The notes beneath the pieces were generated by a model. The model searched no databases. It was not told the origin of the DNA and was given only the letters and a program-made list of their open reading frames with translations. A stretch of DNA of 64,000 nucleotides from Volvox africanus (Eukaryota; Chlorophyta; Chlorophyceae; Chlamydomonadales; Volvocaceae): contig BSDZ01000014.1 of NCBI GenBank assembly GCA_030268105.1, positions 2,686,501 to 2,750,500 on the forward strand, written 5' to 3'. Made by a program: the position numbers and the translations under genes. Every line of letters begins with the position of its first letter. Positions within the stretch are counted from its first letter, which is position 1. Shown here in pieces: positions 24,788 to 39,300 of this stretch.

Positions 24788-26890
24788 GGCTGCCGGTACT
24801 CGTTGCCAATGCTCTGATGGGGAACCTAAAGCAGCCGTCTACGGGCCTTGTGGTGGGAGCTCTGCCCTCGGCTGCGGCAAAAGCTAAAAGTCCCGTCAGA
24901 ACCGGTGTACTATCAGAGCCCTTTCAACAATAAGATTACGATTAGTGCGTGAACATATTGATCGCACTTGATGATTTACGGCGGCCAACTGTACGGCGAC
25001 TCAAAGGTGGAGGTCTTTCATTCTGTAGGTCTTGTTGCGGCGAATTAAAGGAGAAACGCTGAGACGTTGTGAGCTCTCACCAAATAAAGAAATTTAGCAG
25101 TCTGTATTGAGTGGCTATGTGTTCTTTGTAGCAATGGGCCTCGCAGTCACACAGGTTTCATTTACTACCGAAGCTGTGGCTCAAACGCAAAGCCATATCA
25201 ACGTAATCCTTGCCGGCTTTCTACCGGAGCAGGGCACCATAAAATCACTGTGGTTATTCACATAGACATTACTCCATCGACGGTGTGGGCCATCAGGGGA
25301 TGGCCTGCACCGTGGCAGGGGTTGTGGCGACGGCTTGTGACAGAGCCGCATGGTAACGTACCCAGGTAACGCCTTGCAGTGGCGAAGAAGACAGATGACA
25401 GGAGCGGCCTTGACAGCGGTCGCAGCTGTTGTATGTCCAGTGACTTTCGGTCCTGCTGTCAGACTTCACGATGCTACGACTGCGCTGGCTATGGAGGCCC
25501 CCAATGGAATGGTTGTGAACACGAGCGTGGCGGTTGTAGATCAGGGGGCTTGCCGCTGAGACATCAGCCGGAACCGAGACATATACTTGCGTCACGATCC
25601 TTTGGAGTATCGCCACAGTTCAACGGTCCAAAGGGACCCACCGCCGGGGATCGAAATAGCTACGATGCTTGGTGCTATGGTCGGGTATCCGGATCACCGG
25701 GCTGGAAGGGAGAAAATTAATCATTCCATACCATCTGCACTTTTTTCTGGGTTGCGTCGAATGTTGAACATGGGCTGCCATGCGAACCATAGTGGCAGGG
25801 ATGGAAGGGATTATACATCCTGCTGCCGTCTCATGGTAACCTCTCCCGACGTGGGCTTCCTACTTGAAATTTTAGTTTCCACCACCAAATTTGAGTAGTC
25901 GGAATGGCCCTCCGCACCACGGTGCAGTACTTGGCATTGTAGGCATAAGGGTTTCTATAGTTTTAGGGGTTTCACACTTCTCTAGGCCGGTGGGCCAAGG
26001 CCTGAGTGCTTTCCTACAGCGATTCATCCCTGCTATAGCATGATAAATGGATGTTATATAGCCCTTATTGTATTTCTATATCCGTCTCCCGTTTTGGAGC
26101 TACATAAGCAAAGTTACCATGCGTCCTCCTCGACTGTGCATCGTACTCAACATCCTGTACCCGTGATAAGGTCATGGGCTTATGACCACGTTTCCCATGG
26201 ATTGATTGGGGCTCTCCCAGGAGGCCGATTGATCATTCTATTGCCACCCGCTGTAATTCGGAATGCTGCTGCAATCCTGCAGTCAGGATCAGGATACGTG
26301 GATACGCAGGGTGCATAATGATAGCAGGTACATGTTTACTCCCGCAGACCTCCGTCTATCTTGCATAAGTTCTTAAATGCGCGTTACGTCCCTCCAGCGG
26401 GATTCGGTCATGTCCTTCAATCTTGTGACTCCACAGCGGCTGCCTGGCAACCTGACAATGCGAGCTGTTCCTGCAATGCATAATAACTTGGGACAATGTT
26501 GGAACATGATAACTAATGATGCAGTCTTTATCTTATTGCAAAATTTTCCAGGCCAACGAGGATCGACTAGTTTCAAACACATCATTGCCTTAAAATTGGG
26601 AGAACTTTGACACAGTTGAACGCATTTCAGGGGTGCCAGGCGCCGTACAGTAACGAATCCCGAGCACCCAAGGGGTCCTCAAGCACTCAATAGCATACCA
26701 TTACATAGGTGAGAAAACAACCCATATATACGGAAGCTTGATTTTGTTATCCTAGGAACGTGACATCGGACGGGTCTTGACAGGGCATTTAATTTCAGCT
26801 TCCACCGCAAGCAGAGCCTCCCATCACAACGAACGTAGACGGCTGCTTTAGGTCTGCCCAACTGGGCATAGGCAAGGAGTACCGGGAGCC
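24788..26890. other. Divergent intergenic region between PRPL29 and CWC22
   Basis: 2.1 kb separating two genes transcribed away from each other, so both promoters should be here. Open frames at 25293-25898 are short and overlap on both strands without family motifs. No gene supported. Confidence 0.4.
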
Positions 26891-29800
26891 ATGCAGGCCA
26901 CTCGTGCTTCCACCGCAGATCGAAGCCGGCAAGGCGGCCGTGCGCAGGACCGGGACCGCGAGCATGACCGGGATCGCGAGCACTACCGGGACCGCGAGCA
27001 CGACCGGGACCGCCAGCACGACCGGGACCGCGACCGGGACCGACACCGGGGCCGCGACCACGACTGGGATCGGGATCGGGACCGCGGCAAGGAAAGAATT
27101 AGGGACAGGGACCGAGACCGTGGTCGTTTTCGGGACCGGGGCCTTGATTCCGAGCGCTATCAACAAGTTGATCGTGAGCAGGGCAGGGAACGTGAGCTGG
27201 CGCGGCGGGATGCGGACGACAGCCCACGCAAAAGGTATGGCAGCAGGACTGGGCGGGCGCGATGACAGCCGTCGTGGGTGAATTATGGGGAGTTAACAGG
27301 GCTAGGATTTTAATATTCGATTTGGCTGCCTTTGAGCTCGCGCCACGTGCATGTGTGTACGCGTCCCTGCCGCAGACGCCGACAGGACGACGGCCCGGTG
27401 CAGAAGCGGCCTGAGGAGGGGACTGCTGGTGGCAAGGGCCATGGGGACGCGGAGGCCGCCGCTGCGGATGCCAAAATGCCTGCAGTTAACGGTGCGGACG
27501 GCGTGGCAGCGTCGGGCCCCACTGAAGAGCCCGTCCCGCGCAAGGCTGTGACCCTCGGTGCGTCTGTTGGCAGTAGATTTCGGGGCTAATGGTCACAATC
27601 CTAACAAATGGGCCAGGAAAACATCCCTCCATCCCTCCCTTATGGGGCGAAACAATTGTCAAACGGAATGAGGGCTCATTTCCTCATGATGGCTTTAGGG
27701 GTTCATTTCTGGTCCTAGTTCTCTGCATTAGGGGACACGAATATGAAGTGCGATAAGCAGGTCATTAGGCTCACTGGGAGCCAGTGCTATTGACCCAAGA
27801 AGGCTCCACAGGGGGCTTGGGCCACGAAACCAGCTGACAGGATCTTGGTGCAACGTGGACAGCGCATTGGACGCACCCATTCATAAGTTTCGGCGACAAA
27901 CGCTTAACAGCAATAGTTGCTAGTAGCTGCGTAACGGACCATTCACTTTGTGACAGTTGCCTGGGTGACGGTCATCCAGCCTTATGCTATCTATGCCGCG
28001 CTGTGGCTGTTCCATCATCGTTACGCTTCTGCGGCAGGTACGAGTCCTTGCCTAGTGATTGCTGAAGTAATTGCGCCGAATCCCGTCGCCTTGCTGACCC
28101 GCAGGCAAGACTGGGGGAGTGTACATTCCACCGTTCAAGCTTGCTCGCATGATGGCAGATCAAGGGGCCCAGGTGCGGATATTGCATTGCGGAAAATGCA
28201 CGGAACAGGGTGATGAAGCCATAGCCCAGTTTGCTGGCGGTTTCGTGCTGCTTACTCCAGGGGAGGTTCCACTCCTCCGTTGTGCCCACATCGTAAGGGG
28301 CTGGATCCCTTGGCGGGGCGCTACCAATCCACTAGTTAGTTTAAAAAATGCATGATTCAGTAAAAATGCGTCCTGGCAAGTCATAGGCCGGCCTTTGATA
28401 TCAGTAGAGTCGGCCGTTGTCGCTCCCGGCATATACGTCTCAGATGCCTCACCTCATGTCAAATGCTCAGACCAGGCCCATTGCTACGTCGGTCCATGGG
28501 TCCGCTGTCCTGTCCTGTCGCGCAGGACAAATCTTCCCCTGAGTATCAGCGCCTGACGTGGGAGGCCCTTAAAAAGAGTCTGAACGGTATCATCAACAAA
28601 ATCAACGTTGTCAATGTTAAAAATATCCTGCCCGAGGTCTTCAGGGAGGTACGTATTTGAGCATATGTCGGGATAGGTATTTACGTCAAGGTATATAGAT
28701 ATAGAGATAGATATAGATAACTGGGTTGAGCTCGGCACTGGCAACGTGCCTCAATTCGTACTGGCAGGGGGAGCGGTAGAATCATGCGTACGTCCCTCCA
28801 TGCTGCTGCCCGGTACTTCCTAGCCTCCGGCATTTCCGCGGCCACTGTCCATTCAAGTTCTATCCACTCCCGACCTCCCGACCGGTGACTCACTTCGCCG
28901 TATCCCACTCCATCTCAGCTCGTGTGGCAGTGAGTTAACCGACGGGGTCTAGCTTGGGAGGCAGTTCCATACGTTACCTCCACATCGTTTTCTTCTGCAG
29001 CAATCAGCTAAGGGATATAGCAGTTCGCAGCTTTTTTAGCGAGTGTCCAGCAGTGCCCTGGATGGGTGCTTGCGACCGGGTCCGTCGTTATCTTACCCTT
29101 TCTAATCTTGTTCGCATCCCGCTGCCTCTTGGTTATGCCCCTCAGAACCTGATCCGCGGTCGCGGCCTGTTTTGCCGCTCGCTGATGAAGAGCCAGGCCG
29201 CCTCGCCCAGCTTCACCCCCGTGTACGCGGCGCTGGTGGCCGTCATCAACACCAAGTTCCCGGAAATAGGAGAGCTGCTGTTGTCTAGGCTTATACTACA
29301 AGTACGAGGGAAGGGGTCATTGGGGGGCCCTCGGGGAGGTGGCCTGACTGCGGCCGGGGAGAATATGCGCCGCTGCGTCACGAGCCTGTGGTGTGCCGCA
29401 CTAGAATTCTATATAACAGGGAAGGGCAAGGTCAGCTAGGTATGCCAGATATGCCTGGCCAGGTATGCCCTGCAGACAGCCTGCCAGACCAGATTCTTAT
29501 GCGCCCATATGTGCCCATGTGCCCTTCTTAACCACCCGACCTTTTCTTTTTCTTCTATTGCTTATATGTACAGCTTGATCGTGCGTGACGCCTTCTTTTC
29601 ATCCTTTGACAAGAGGCTTTAATCCTGTTTATTGTTGTCCCCCTTTCAGTTCAAGCGCTCGTTCAAGCGCAATGATAAGCCGGTATGCACAGCCGCCTCA
29701 AAGTTCATCGCACACCTTGTAAACCAGGTGGGTTGGTGGAAACGGTCTGGCATAGGACTCAGATAGGACTATCAATTGGGGTACTGATGGAGTTCGGGGG

Positions 29801-32800
29801 TCTTGGTGCCATCAGATAGGCTGTCAGACTTGCAATTGAGTTGATGACAGTATGTGCAAAGCTTTGTTCTGGGAGTGTTGCCAGTCCTTTTCCTCCTGGT
29901 GACTATTCAAGTCGCTCATTTCCCTTCTTGCACTGTCCCTTCTCTCTTGCCTCTGTCTCGCCTGCATCCTGGCTTTCACGGGCTGTCCCTTCGAAGCGAA
30001 CCCTGTCTTCCTCATGGGCCCCCTCCTAGCTACTTAAAAGCTGGCAGGCTAAGGGCCTTTTTCGGTGCACGAAGGCGCTAAAAGCGCTTATCAGGAGTTG
30101 GGATTTACTACTTGTACGCGTACCTCTTTCCCCCTCTCTTCGTTGGAAAGGTTAAAGGCCTCCTTCCCACCCATTTGTTGCAAGTTCACCTCTCACGCGT
30201 GTCGTCCTCCACATTTCCACAGGGCGTTGCACACGAGGTATTGGCGCTGGAGGTGCTGATCCTGCTGCTGGAGGTCCCCAGCGAGGACAGTGTGGAAATG
30301 GCGGTGGACTTCGTGAGGGAGGTGGGCGCGCACCTGCAAGACGTGGCGCCGCAGGGTTTGCACGGGTAAGGGGGCCACAAGGGAAAAGGAGTGCGGAGCT
30401 TTGGGAGAGAAGGGCTGGGTTTGGGGCTGAAAACGACGTCCCCAGCCGGACATTTAGCTGTAGGCATTAAGCAAGGGGACCGGGTTTGGGGTGCGGCGTG
30501 AGGTGGATTTCTGGGCGCATCGTTGGACTGCCGTTTGCATTTCCACTCTGTCCCGTCATGGCTGCCCTTCACGTATTATAGCAATGTCAAGTTCCGCCTC
30601 AGCTTAGGGGCGTGCCCATATATTTATTCTGGGCAATCTTTGAGGTCATTGTTGTCCAAATCCTTGGGCGCTTACCTTAAAATATATACTTTTCAACCCT
30701 AATCAGGCTGGCTACTGCGCGGGGTACCCGTTGGTTCTATTTTTGTTGCGGTATGCTACTTGCGGTGCGAACCTTAACTGCGCCCCTTCCCCCTCCCCCG
30801 CCCGTGGGTTGTTGTGCCCGGGCCCCGTGTTTTCCCATATCCCAATCGTATCCTCTCCCTAGAGTATTTGAACGATTCCGCGCCATTCTGCACGAGGGAG
30901 CGATCAGCAAGCGAGTCCAGGTACGTTGGGGATTGACTATTGGGCTTGGCTAGTACATTTTTAAGTTCCAAATGGCTGTATACTGCAGCAGCACTGCATT
31001 CAGAGTCATGCAATGGGGATGGGAAAGGGACGGGAATCAACCTGGGAACGCGGCGGCGGGCGCACCACACCCAGCGGCCCGGTATCGCCTCTGCTGAGGT
31101 ACGTTTACCGACGAGGACAGGACGCAGCTTAGGAGAGGTAGAATGCAGAGCTTGTCCACCCACATGCAGCAGCGTGCTGCGCATTCTCCAATACTACAAT
31201 TGGCTACGCGGGAGATATTGCCCAGCCTCTCTTACACACACCATACCACCGTTACCCCTTCCCCTGCTTCTCTAAGGAGATCTGTCGTCCGATTAATTAT
31301 CCCGATAACCTCGGTAAAAATCCCTGTAAATACCAAAACCGTCATGCCCAACCCGTCCGTGTTTTAGTCTGCTGCCTGTCCTTCCTTGCGGATCTGGCGG
31401 ACGTTGCTGGTGCCAATACTTGCTTTTCCTGTTGTGTTGTCGGCGCGCAACAACAGTTCATCATTGAGGGCATGTTTGCACTTCGCAAAGCGGGCTTTGA
31501 GGCGTCTGGCTATCCCGCCCTCAAGCCGGAGCTGGACCTTGTAGAAGCGGAGGACCAGATCACGCACGAGTTGGGGCTGGACGATCAGCTACAGGCGCAG
31601 GTGCAATTAAGCTTTCAGGGGAATGCCTTCACCTTGTGCGCAAGATAATTATCCTGAAAATGGGGGAGTGCATATAACTACAGCTATTATGCTTACGAGG
31701 CCGGCGAGGGTTAAGAAGGGAAGTTGCCCATGCGCGGTGTGGGATAAAGCACTGAGCCTAGACAAAAGGGGGGGAAGCACGACACCATGGCGATCTGTGG
31801 AGTGGGGATAAGGGAAATGGAAAGCGGCAGGGCGGGCGGCACAAGTGGCTTGCAAATATGACCGTTGTCATTTTAACTCCCATGTATAGCGTTCACCTAT
31901 CCATGGTCATGATGACGATTTGTGCCTCGCGCGCTAGTGCCTCCAAAGCTGATTGAATTGGGATTTACTGTTAAGTGCAGGGACACGAGGTGCTGGTGGA
32001 TGTGCACATCCGACACTCTCCCGTTCCTTAACCCGCCCGCAGACCAACCTGGATTTGTTTAAGGTAGACTCGAATTACGTGGAGGAAGAGCGCAAGTACG
32101 CAGCCATCTCGCGGGAGATTCTGGGCGAGGAGGAGGAAGAGGGCGGTGCGGGCGGCAGCGAGCCAGCAGCGGACGAGGAAGGTCCGTGACTGGGGGTCGG
32201 ATCCTGAGGCCTAGGACTGAGGAGACGTGAACCAGCATCCTTCCTGCCCGCTGCCGACGCCGCCGATAAAACGCTCCCGTCCCACCCCAATGGCTCCTCT
32301 CATACCCTACCTAGTCTTCCTTCGGCTCTGATTCCTTGCCCCTTCCTTTCCGTGTCCGCAGGCCAGCCAGATCCATGTATTTATCCGGATTAAGTTATTG
32401 CATTCGTTGAGAGTTTATTTTCTTGATCCCAATGTTTCGCTGCAGGTACAGACGGTGATGATGAAGACGACGGTGAGCTTGGAAGTGGTGGCGGCGATGG
32501 CGGCGATGGTGGCGGCGGTGGCATCCACGACGAGACTGCCACCAACTTGGTCAACCTGCGCCGAACCATCTACCTCACACTCATGTCGTCGTTTGACTTC
32601 GAGGAGGCGGGCCACAAACTGCTCAAGATCGGGATCCAGCCCGGCCAGGTGGGCACATGCACATGCGTGTCTGTGTGTATATGCCCACGTCCATACATAT
32701 GAGGAGAAGACGTGAAGGCTGGGCTCAAAAGATGAGGAATGGGAAGGAACCGAGTCGGTGACGGCTATGCATGGTTCATACGTTGCACCGGGAGGTAACT

Positions 32801-34517
32801 GGGACTGGTTTCTTCTTCAGGTAATTTTTCTGGACAGTCCGTCGGCCCCATATTATTCCCCGGTTGTAGCTTCCGTTACAGTCTCAGCCTTGGGGCTTAT
32901 GCAACCCGGCCCCTAAGGGGGATGAGATACCCGGCATGTCCGCATGATTAGAGGCCAGTGTGAGCTGGATGGTTTGGGTTTATGTAAGGATTATCTTGTG
33001 CTTTGTTATCTACTGTCTCCCAGCACCCTGATCCTGCCTTGCTTCCTGCGGGTTCTTTTTACATTCCTTGGTCCTTCAGTTCTGAAGTCGCTGTGCACCT
33101 CCGGTTTTGCTGAAACAACCCCCGCAGGAGATTGAGCTGGTGACGATGATCATTGAGTGCTGTTCCCAGGAACGTACCTTCAAACGCTTCTACGGCCTCC
33201 TGGCGCAGCGCTTTTGCTACCTAAACCGGAGCTACGCGGAGACGTTCGAGGTATTTTTATTGGCGGACTTTTTCCGTTATTTGCGTACCCTCTCCACTCC
33301 TCAACAGCATTCTTACTTCAGGACCAACCAGAAACGTCGCTTCATCTTCCTTGACTACATCTTAGCATTCATTCTCCAATTCGATCCCCTGTTCCTCAGG
33401 ACTGCTTCCGCAAACAGTACAGCGTAATCCACCGACTGGAGACCAACAAGCTGCGCAACGTGTCGTGCCTTTTTGCGCACCTATTGGCGACTGACGCGCT
33501 ACCCTGGTCGGCGCTGACGGCGGTACATCTGACGGAGGAGGATACCACCTCATCGTCGCGCATCTTCATCAAGTACCTCTTTCAAGTGAGTGCCTTGGGG
33601 CACTCCTAACGGTTCGCTAGTTTACCTAGTCTTGGTTTGCCTAGGCGCTGGACTATCTTCATGCTTTCAATAATCTGTACGCAATCCAATACAGTTAACT
33701 TGTGACGGCACGGGCTGACGCGCCAAAATCTTACCCGTCCATACCGATTATTCAGGTTTCGTATCACACACACAACGTTCTAACGGCACTGCTCTTGTCT
33801 TCTTTATTACCCTTTGAAAACTCCACTTTACAACGCCAAAGCTCCGTGTCCGTGTCTTCATTTCGCATGCATTCTTCGGTCGTTAACACCCTATTTGTCA
33901 TCCACAACATCTATCTTGCACAGCGTCCTGGTCTCCAGCCGGCGATTCATGATATATTGTTTTTTCTCCGTCTAAGTTTGCTTCTGGGTTCGTTTTCCTT
34001 TTACCAGGAGCTCTCAAGCACTATGGGTTTGGTGAAGCTCAATCAGCGGCTGAACGATCCCGCGTTCATCCCCTGGTTCGAGGGCCTCTTCCCGCGCGAC
34101 TCGCTGCAGCACATGCGCTTCTCCATCAACTTCTTTGTGCAAATTGGTCTGGGCGGCGTTACCGACGTCATGCGCGAGCACTATAAAGCGGCTTTTGCTG
34201 CTCAGACAGCGGCAAAGCAGCAGGAGGTAACGCGCCGGATGCTTGGAAACGATGACAGCGACAGCGAGTCGTCAGACAGCAGCAGCAGTGAAAGCAGCAG
34301 CGGCAGTAGCAGCAGCAGCGACTCTGATAGCAGTAGTGACAGCAGCAGTAGTGATTCGGATAGTGACCGCTATGACAGCCGAGGGCGCCAACGGCGGCGG
34401 GGCCACAGTGGCAGGGACGGGGGAAAGGAGCAGGACGGTAGGAAACATCGAGAGAGGGAGAAAGGGGGCGAGAATCCCAGAGGCCGGAAGTCCAAGGACA
34501 GCCGGCGGCGCACATAA
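26891..34517 (+). CDS. CWC22: Pre-mRNA-splicing factor CWC22
   Basis: Fourteen exons join in phase to 818 residues: 26891-27234, 27376-27557, 28105-28172, 28526-28648, 29146-29301, 29650-29727, 30223-30365, 30863-30920, 31457-31600, 32043-32181, 32446-32648, 33128-33250, 33400-33585, 34008-34517. CWC22 is a spliceosome component that in animals brings eIF4A3 to spliced RNA for exon-junction complex assembly. After an Arg/Asp repeat head (1-115) come [15 protein letters not shown] (from about 177) and the MIF4G domain (about 205-390), including [29 protein letters not shown] and [11 protein letters not shown]. The MA3 domain follows ([59 protein letters not shown]), then [10 protein letters not shown] and [13 protein letters not shown]. 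The tail is a Ser/Asp run and then basic, Arg-rich residues. An acidic, Gly-rich linker separates the two domains, as in the family. Confidence 0.96.
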
Positions 34518-34760
34518 GTGACCTGACACACAGGCCGGGGGTCTAGCCTCTGGCAGCGATTTACGGCTTCTGAGAACATTCTAATGTCTAATAGGTGATC
34601 AGTTGTGCTGTAGGCCTTGGAAAAATAGATGCAAGGTTACGATCAGTGGAAGCAAAGGCCAGTAGGGTCTGCGGCGGTGGTAGTTGCACTGTTATCAACT
34701 GGTCAACACTAAGGGGGGGTCTTAGGCGGCGACGCGGCATCTTCATGGCGGAATTGAAGC

Positions 34761-34765
34761 TGTAA
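34761..34765 (+). terminator. Candidate TGTAA polyadenylation signal of CWC22
   Basis: TGTAA 244 bases after the CWC22 stop codon. Confidence 0.35.
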
Positions 34766-34954
34766 TTGTGAATTGAAGCTGCAAACCGTCCGGCTCATGG
34801 TGGCTTTGGTCACCCCTGCTTAGTGCGACGCTCACATAACCACTGCCGGAAGGCCAGCAGAAGCGTGCTGGCTGTGTTTCCTTCAGCAACATCGACAATC
34901 AGGCGCATAGAGCAATGTGACAGTATCTTTCTCAGCAGATAGCAGCATATATAT

Positions 34955-34986
34955 GTGCACATATGCACAGGTGCACATATGCACAG
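34955..34986. repeat. Perfect 16-base tandem duplication
   Basis: GTGCACATATGCACAG occurs twice head to tail, next to a TATATATGTGC run. It lies about 440 bases downstream of the CWC22 stop codon. A minisatellite or a local duplication. Confidence 0.85.
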
Positions 34987-36327
34987 GTGGCAGGTACCTT
35001 GGTTCCCCAGGTGCCACAGCCTTGCGACAGCAATTTTTAATATGTACTATGACCACGCCTTCCCGCATACCAGCAGCTAGAGGACTCAATGATGGACTGG
35101 CGGAAAGGTTCGCATATTATGTGCGTCACCGTTCATGCTATCCCACGCGGGCCCCAAGGACCCAGTTGGAAAATCGGGCTTTCAATGGGAGGACGTACGT
35201 ACGTTTCGGCCACTAAACTTCACCGGGATTCTGTATTGGATCTTGTAATCGCACGTCTTCAACTATGAAAGGTGTGCCTTGGCCGGCCCAAACGGTGGCC
35301 TTGTCACATTGAGTACAAGCGAGTTCCAGAATATCCACGCATTACGGCCAGTAACCAGCATTGTGCCTACGGTGGATATCACTGATACGAGGCCCCTAAT
35401 CGAGGGGTTAAAATTCAGGCCGTGCATACGCGAACTTTATGCAGCTTTCTGGCAGCCACAAGTTTACGGGAACAACGACGTTTGCAACTCATCGTTGATG
35501 TTGTTGTAAAATAATTTATCATCATGTCATTCGCCTCAGCAGAGGTAGCGAATCACCCGAAACCGTCGCTCTTCCCATGAAACAAACTACGTGCACGGAA
35601 ACTAAGTGCAGTTTACATTGACATCTCTATTGTATTATAAAATCCTACCTTACTTACTGTGATATTCGGGGTGCTAGAAAGAGCACACTGCTCGTACGGC
35701 TACATGGGAAAGCCGCTGAGGGATCGGCCACGGTGCCTGCATCATGTCTTCCATAGAAGGCATAGCATGTTTCCTTACACACAACTGTGACTGTTATTAC
35801 TTGTAAATTTCTGCACTAACTAAATTTCTGGACTACTACATCTTGTATATACATATTCACACCGCTGTAAGTCCTGTCTCTTATTTGAAAAGATAAGGTA
35901 TTCCAACTTAAGTCCGTCGCTTACGGTACCTTGTAAGATTATTCGGAAGTCGCCAGTTATGCCAGAGCTGCAAGTATCACATCCAGAAGACATGTAAAAT
36001 GAATGGCTTATGATGTAATGAGACTGAATAGCAGGTATGATTGTAGGACTTGGGACTTTCTCCAAGCGTGACGCTTCGCCGACTGAGTCACTCCTAGTAC
36101 CAAGCCAGAGGCCGTGTAGGTAGTTATTGTCCGTCTGGGTTACCTAATCCCAAGATCTCCTTCCAGAATATAGTGCTCAATCGGTTGTCGGACTTCCTGA
36201 CCGCTCTCCATCAAACTTTTGCAGGATGAAGTATTGGGTATGGCGTTATCAAGGTTGACTACGCACATATCGATGGTTAGCTGAAGGCAGTGGGGCGGTG
36301 TCTGCAGAAGCGGGTCGCGGTCTGCAG

Positions 36328-39300
36328 ATGACATCGCAAAGCCTCGCGAAGCTCCGGTCGCCAGCAGTTCTTATTGCACAGAATGGCAACTCTCTCGCCT
36401 TGCCCAATTATATGGCGGACGAGGTTGAGGAATCGCGCGCCAACATCGTCGCAGCGCTTTGTAGTGCCTCCTCCTTGGCAGGTCCCTCCCGCACGCACTC
36501 CCACACAAACTCTGTGGCACAGCCGTGGGACTCAAACATAAGCCGCGCTGGCAGTGCCATGACTGGTGCTGCCGGTACTACCGATAAAAGTGACGATGAC
36601 GTAGAGGACCACGCCAGCAGCCCTGTACAGCCAGTTCCGCTGCGCTCCCGGCGCGTGCTGATAACCTCATCATCACAGCAGCATTACAGTCCTCAACCCG
36701 CCGGTATCTCCAGTCCCGGTGAACTCAGCTCGCTCCGGCTTACATCAGCCATGCCGCAAAGCCCTCGAATACACACACCGCTTGTGTCCTTTTCGGTTAG
36801 CTCCCCGCGCCGCCAAGTGACGCCTACTTCTGATTCTTCTGTGTTCCGTCGCGGCAGTGCTGGCGGCGGCGGCACCGCTATAGCCAGCAGTGCCACCGCC
36901 GTTGGCAGCCACACACGTCGGCCTCTTAGTGCCAGCGCGTCAACGCAGGCGCAGACGCCCACAGGTCCGGCGGCAGCGGCGGCGCAACAGGATCTTGTCG
37001 CGGCCGTCACGGGCCGGATGATTCAAAACTACGACTACGATGATGATTCGCTGGACGAAGAGGAGCTCGCGTGGGATCTCGCGGCTGCACAGGACACATT
37101 GGCGCGTGCACTTGAGATGGCGCGCAGCGGCGTGGCTACTACCGTCACCACTGCTGACGGATCACCAGTGATGCCGCGGTATTCGTCCGTGGCCGCGCCC
37201 GTTGCCAATGGCCGCATTGCCGCTGCCAATGGCGCAGCTACCTTAGGGCCTTATGACGACGACCAAAACGAGGCAGGCACATGTCAGCAGGGGATGGATG
37301 GAGATATTAACCCGGCACCCATCGGGGAGCCAGGGATCGTAAGCAATGGTGGGGGGCCCGCCGCTGCTTCTGTATTTTCCGTTGCACAACGTGGGCGGAT
37401 CGACAACCTGGGCACCGCGAGTGAGGGGATTCTTGACCGATTTGGCCGAACATGTCAACTGGAGGCCATCTCAGCGCTGGGGCCAAGCGTCACTGGTTGC
37501 ACTAGCCCCAAGGGAGGATCAGGCAGCAGCCCTGGGTCGCCACAGCCAGCTGCACCATCTTGCCCTAGTCTCCGCTCTAGTCTTAAAGTGCATAGCACGG
37601 CCTCCGGGTCCAAAGCTTCCAACGTCTTGGGGGCGACAGTGCCGAGGAGTAAGTTGGCAACGGCAGCTCATGGACAAACTCCGTATTCCAGCGGTCCTCC
37701 AGCTGGCGCTGGATTCGGCCTCCCGCTAAGGAGGGCACTGCACATAGGGGGCGCAGACACGGATAAATGGGGGGATGTAGAGGCTGGGGAAGGGTCCGTA
37801 GGAAGTAGCGATCGTTGCGGCAAGGATGGACAGAGCAGTGACGCTACCTCCCCAACTAGTGCCGGCCGCGGCATCGGGCGTTTCAGCATCAAGGACGTGG
37901 TGCGGCGAGCGCCAGCAGCAGCCAGTGTCCCAGCGGCCACGGTCACGCAGCGTGGCACAAGCCGCAGCGATGAGAGCAGCAGCCAAGGTGGTGTACACGG
38001 TTTGAAAGGGCTGTTCAGGCTAGCTAAGAAAGCATTCCGCCGTTCCACTGTTGCACCCCCATCACTGCCGCCATCATCTCCACTTCCGATCTCCAATCCG
38101 GTTGATTGCATATCAACGAGCCCTGTTTCGGCACCACGGACGCCGCCGGCGAATCCGGGAGCATCTCCGGGGCTGAATTCGACGGGTCATTCGACCCATG
38201 GGGCCGTGGCTATCGATAGCAATGGCTTGACCGCCCCTACGGCAGGGAAAGGATCGGCCGCTTCGAAGCTTTCTGGAGTCTCCACCGGAAGACAGCTGCC
38301 TTCATCACCGGTGCAGGTGGTGGCGGCGGTGTCCCAGGTCAATGGCGCGACGTCATACGCCCGCAGCAGCACATCTGGTACGGAGGAATCAACGTTGACC
38401 ACGCGGTTATCGCCGTCGCCTGCTCCGCTGCCCCTGCCGCTGCCGTCATCACTGCAAGGCTCCTTGGGGCGCCCATCGAATGGATCGGCTGACCAGGTGC
38501 GCTCCTGGTTCGAACGCGGCGGCAGCAGTAGCAGCAGCGGCAGTAGCAGCGGCGGCAGCCCTGACAGCAGCATGATGCATGCAATTGTGCCCTTGCCTGC
38601 ATCAACACCAGGGTCGTACGCGAACAGCGGTATGAACGGTTGTGCGGCGGTGACGCCTCGGCGCCGTAGCGGCGCGGCATCAGCAGGCGGTGGTCACGTA
38701 GCCGTCAGCGAGCTCCAAGTAAGAGCAGTTACATTTACGGGGTCGACATAGGGACACAAGGGATTGGCCGCTGGTATCTTGGCGCTTTATGGGTTAGGCG
38801 CGACAGTGGAAGCAATGGATCCCCAGCCAACCTCATGCGGCATGAGTAGGGGGTCATCTCAACACATTGCATTTCAATGATGACCGACTGATGAGACTGA
38901 CAGCAAGCAGTGGCCATGTCGCTGAGCTGGCTCGTGTGAGCTGTTCGAAATTTGTGATTCAGCTGTTCTTTCCCCTCCCCAAACCTACCCGCCCACCCCT
39001 CTTGCCTTCCACCCCAAATCTTAAACTCCAAACCTGCACCCTTGCTAAAATAGCGCAAGACTGGACTTGCTGGGTCCTTGCTTCCACAGGTGACCGCGCA
39101 CGTGCAGTCGTTTATGCACTATCGACAACAACAGCTACAACAACAACAACAACAACAACAACAGCTACAACAGCTCCAGCAACAGCCCCTACAGCAACAG
39201 GATTCTGTGCAAGGATGGCGCTCCGGTTCTTTGAGCGCTGCGGACACGGCCCGCAGCCGCTTCAGTTGCGTCAGGTGGTCAGAACCCCACGAGCTGTCAT

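Larger units (their letters stand above)
34518..36327. other. Region between CWC22 and the second disordered-protein gene
   Basis: It should hold the CWC22 3' untranslated region and the promoter or 5' exons of the next gene. No coding sequence could be supported on either strand. Confidence 0.4.

Noticed and set aside
36298..36327. Upstream extension of the second disordered gene to 36298
   Set aside because: No ATG there; the first in-frame ATG is 36328, directly after a possible splice acceptor.
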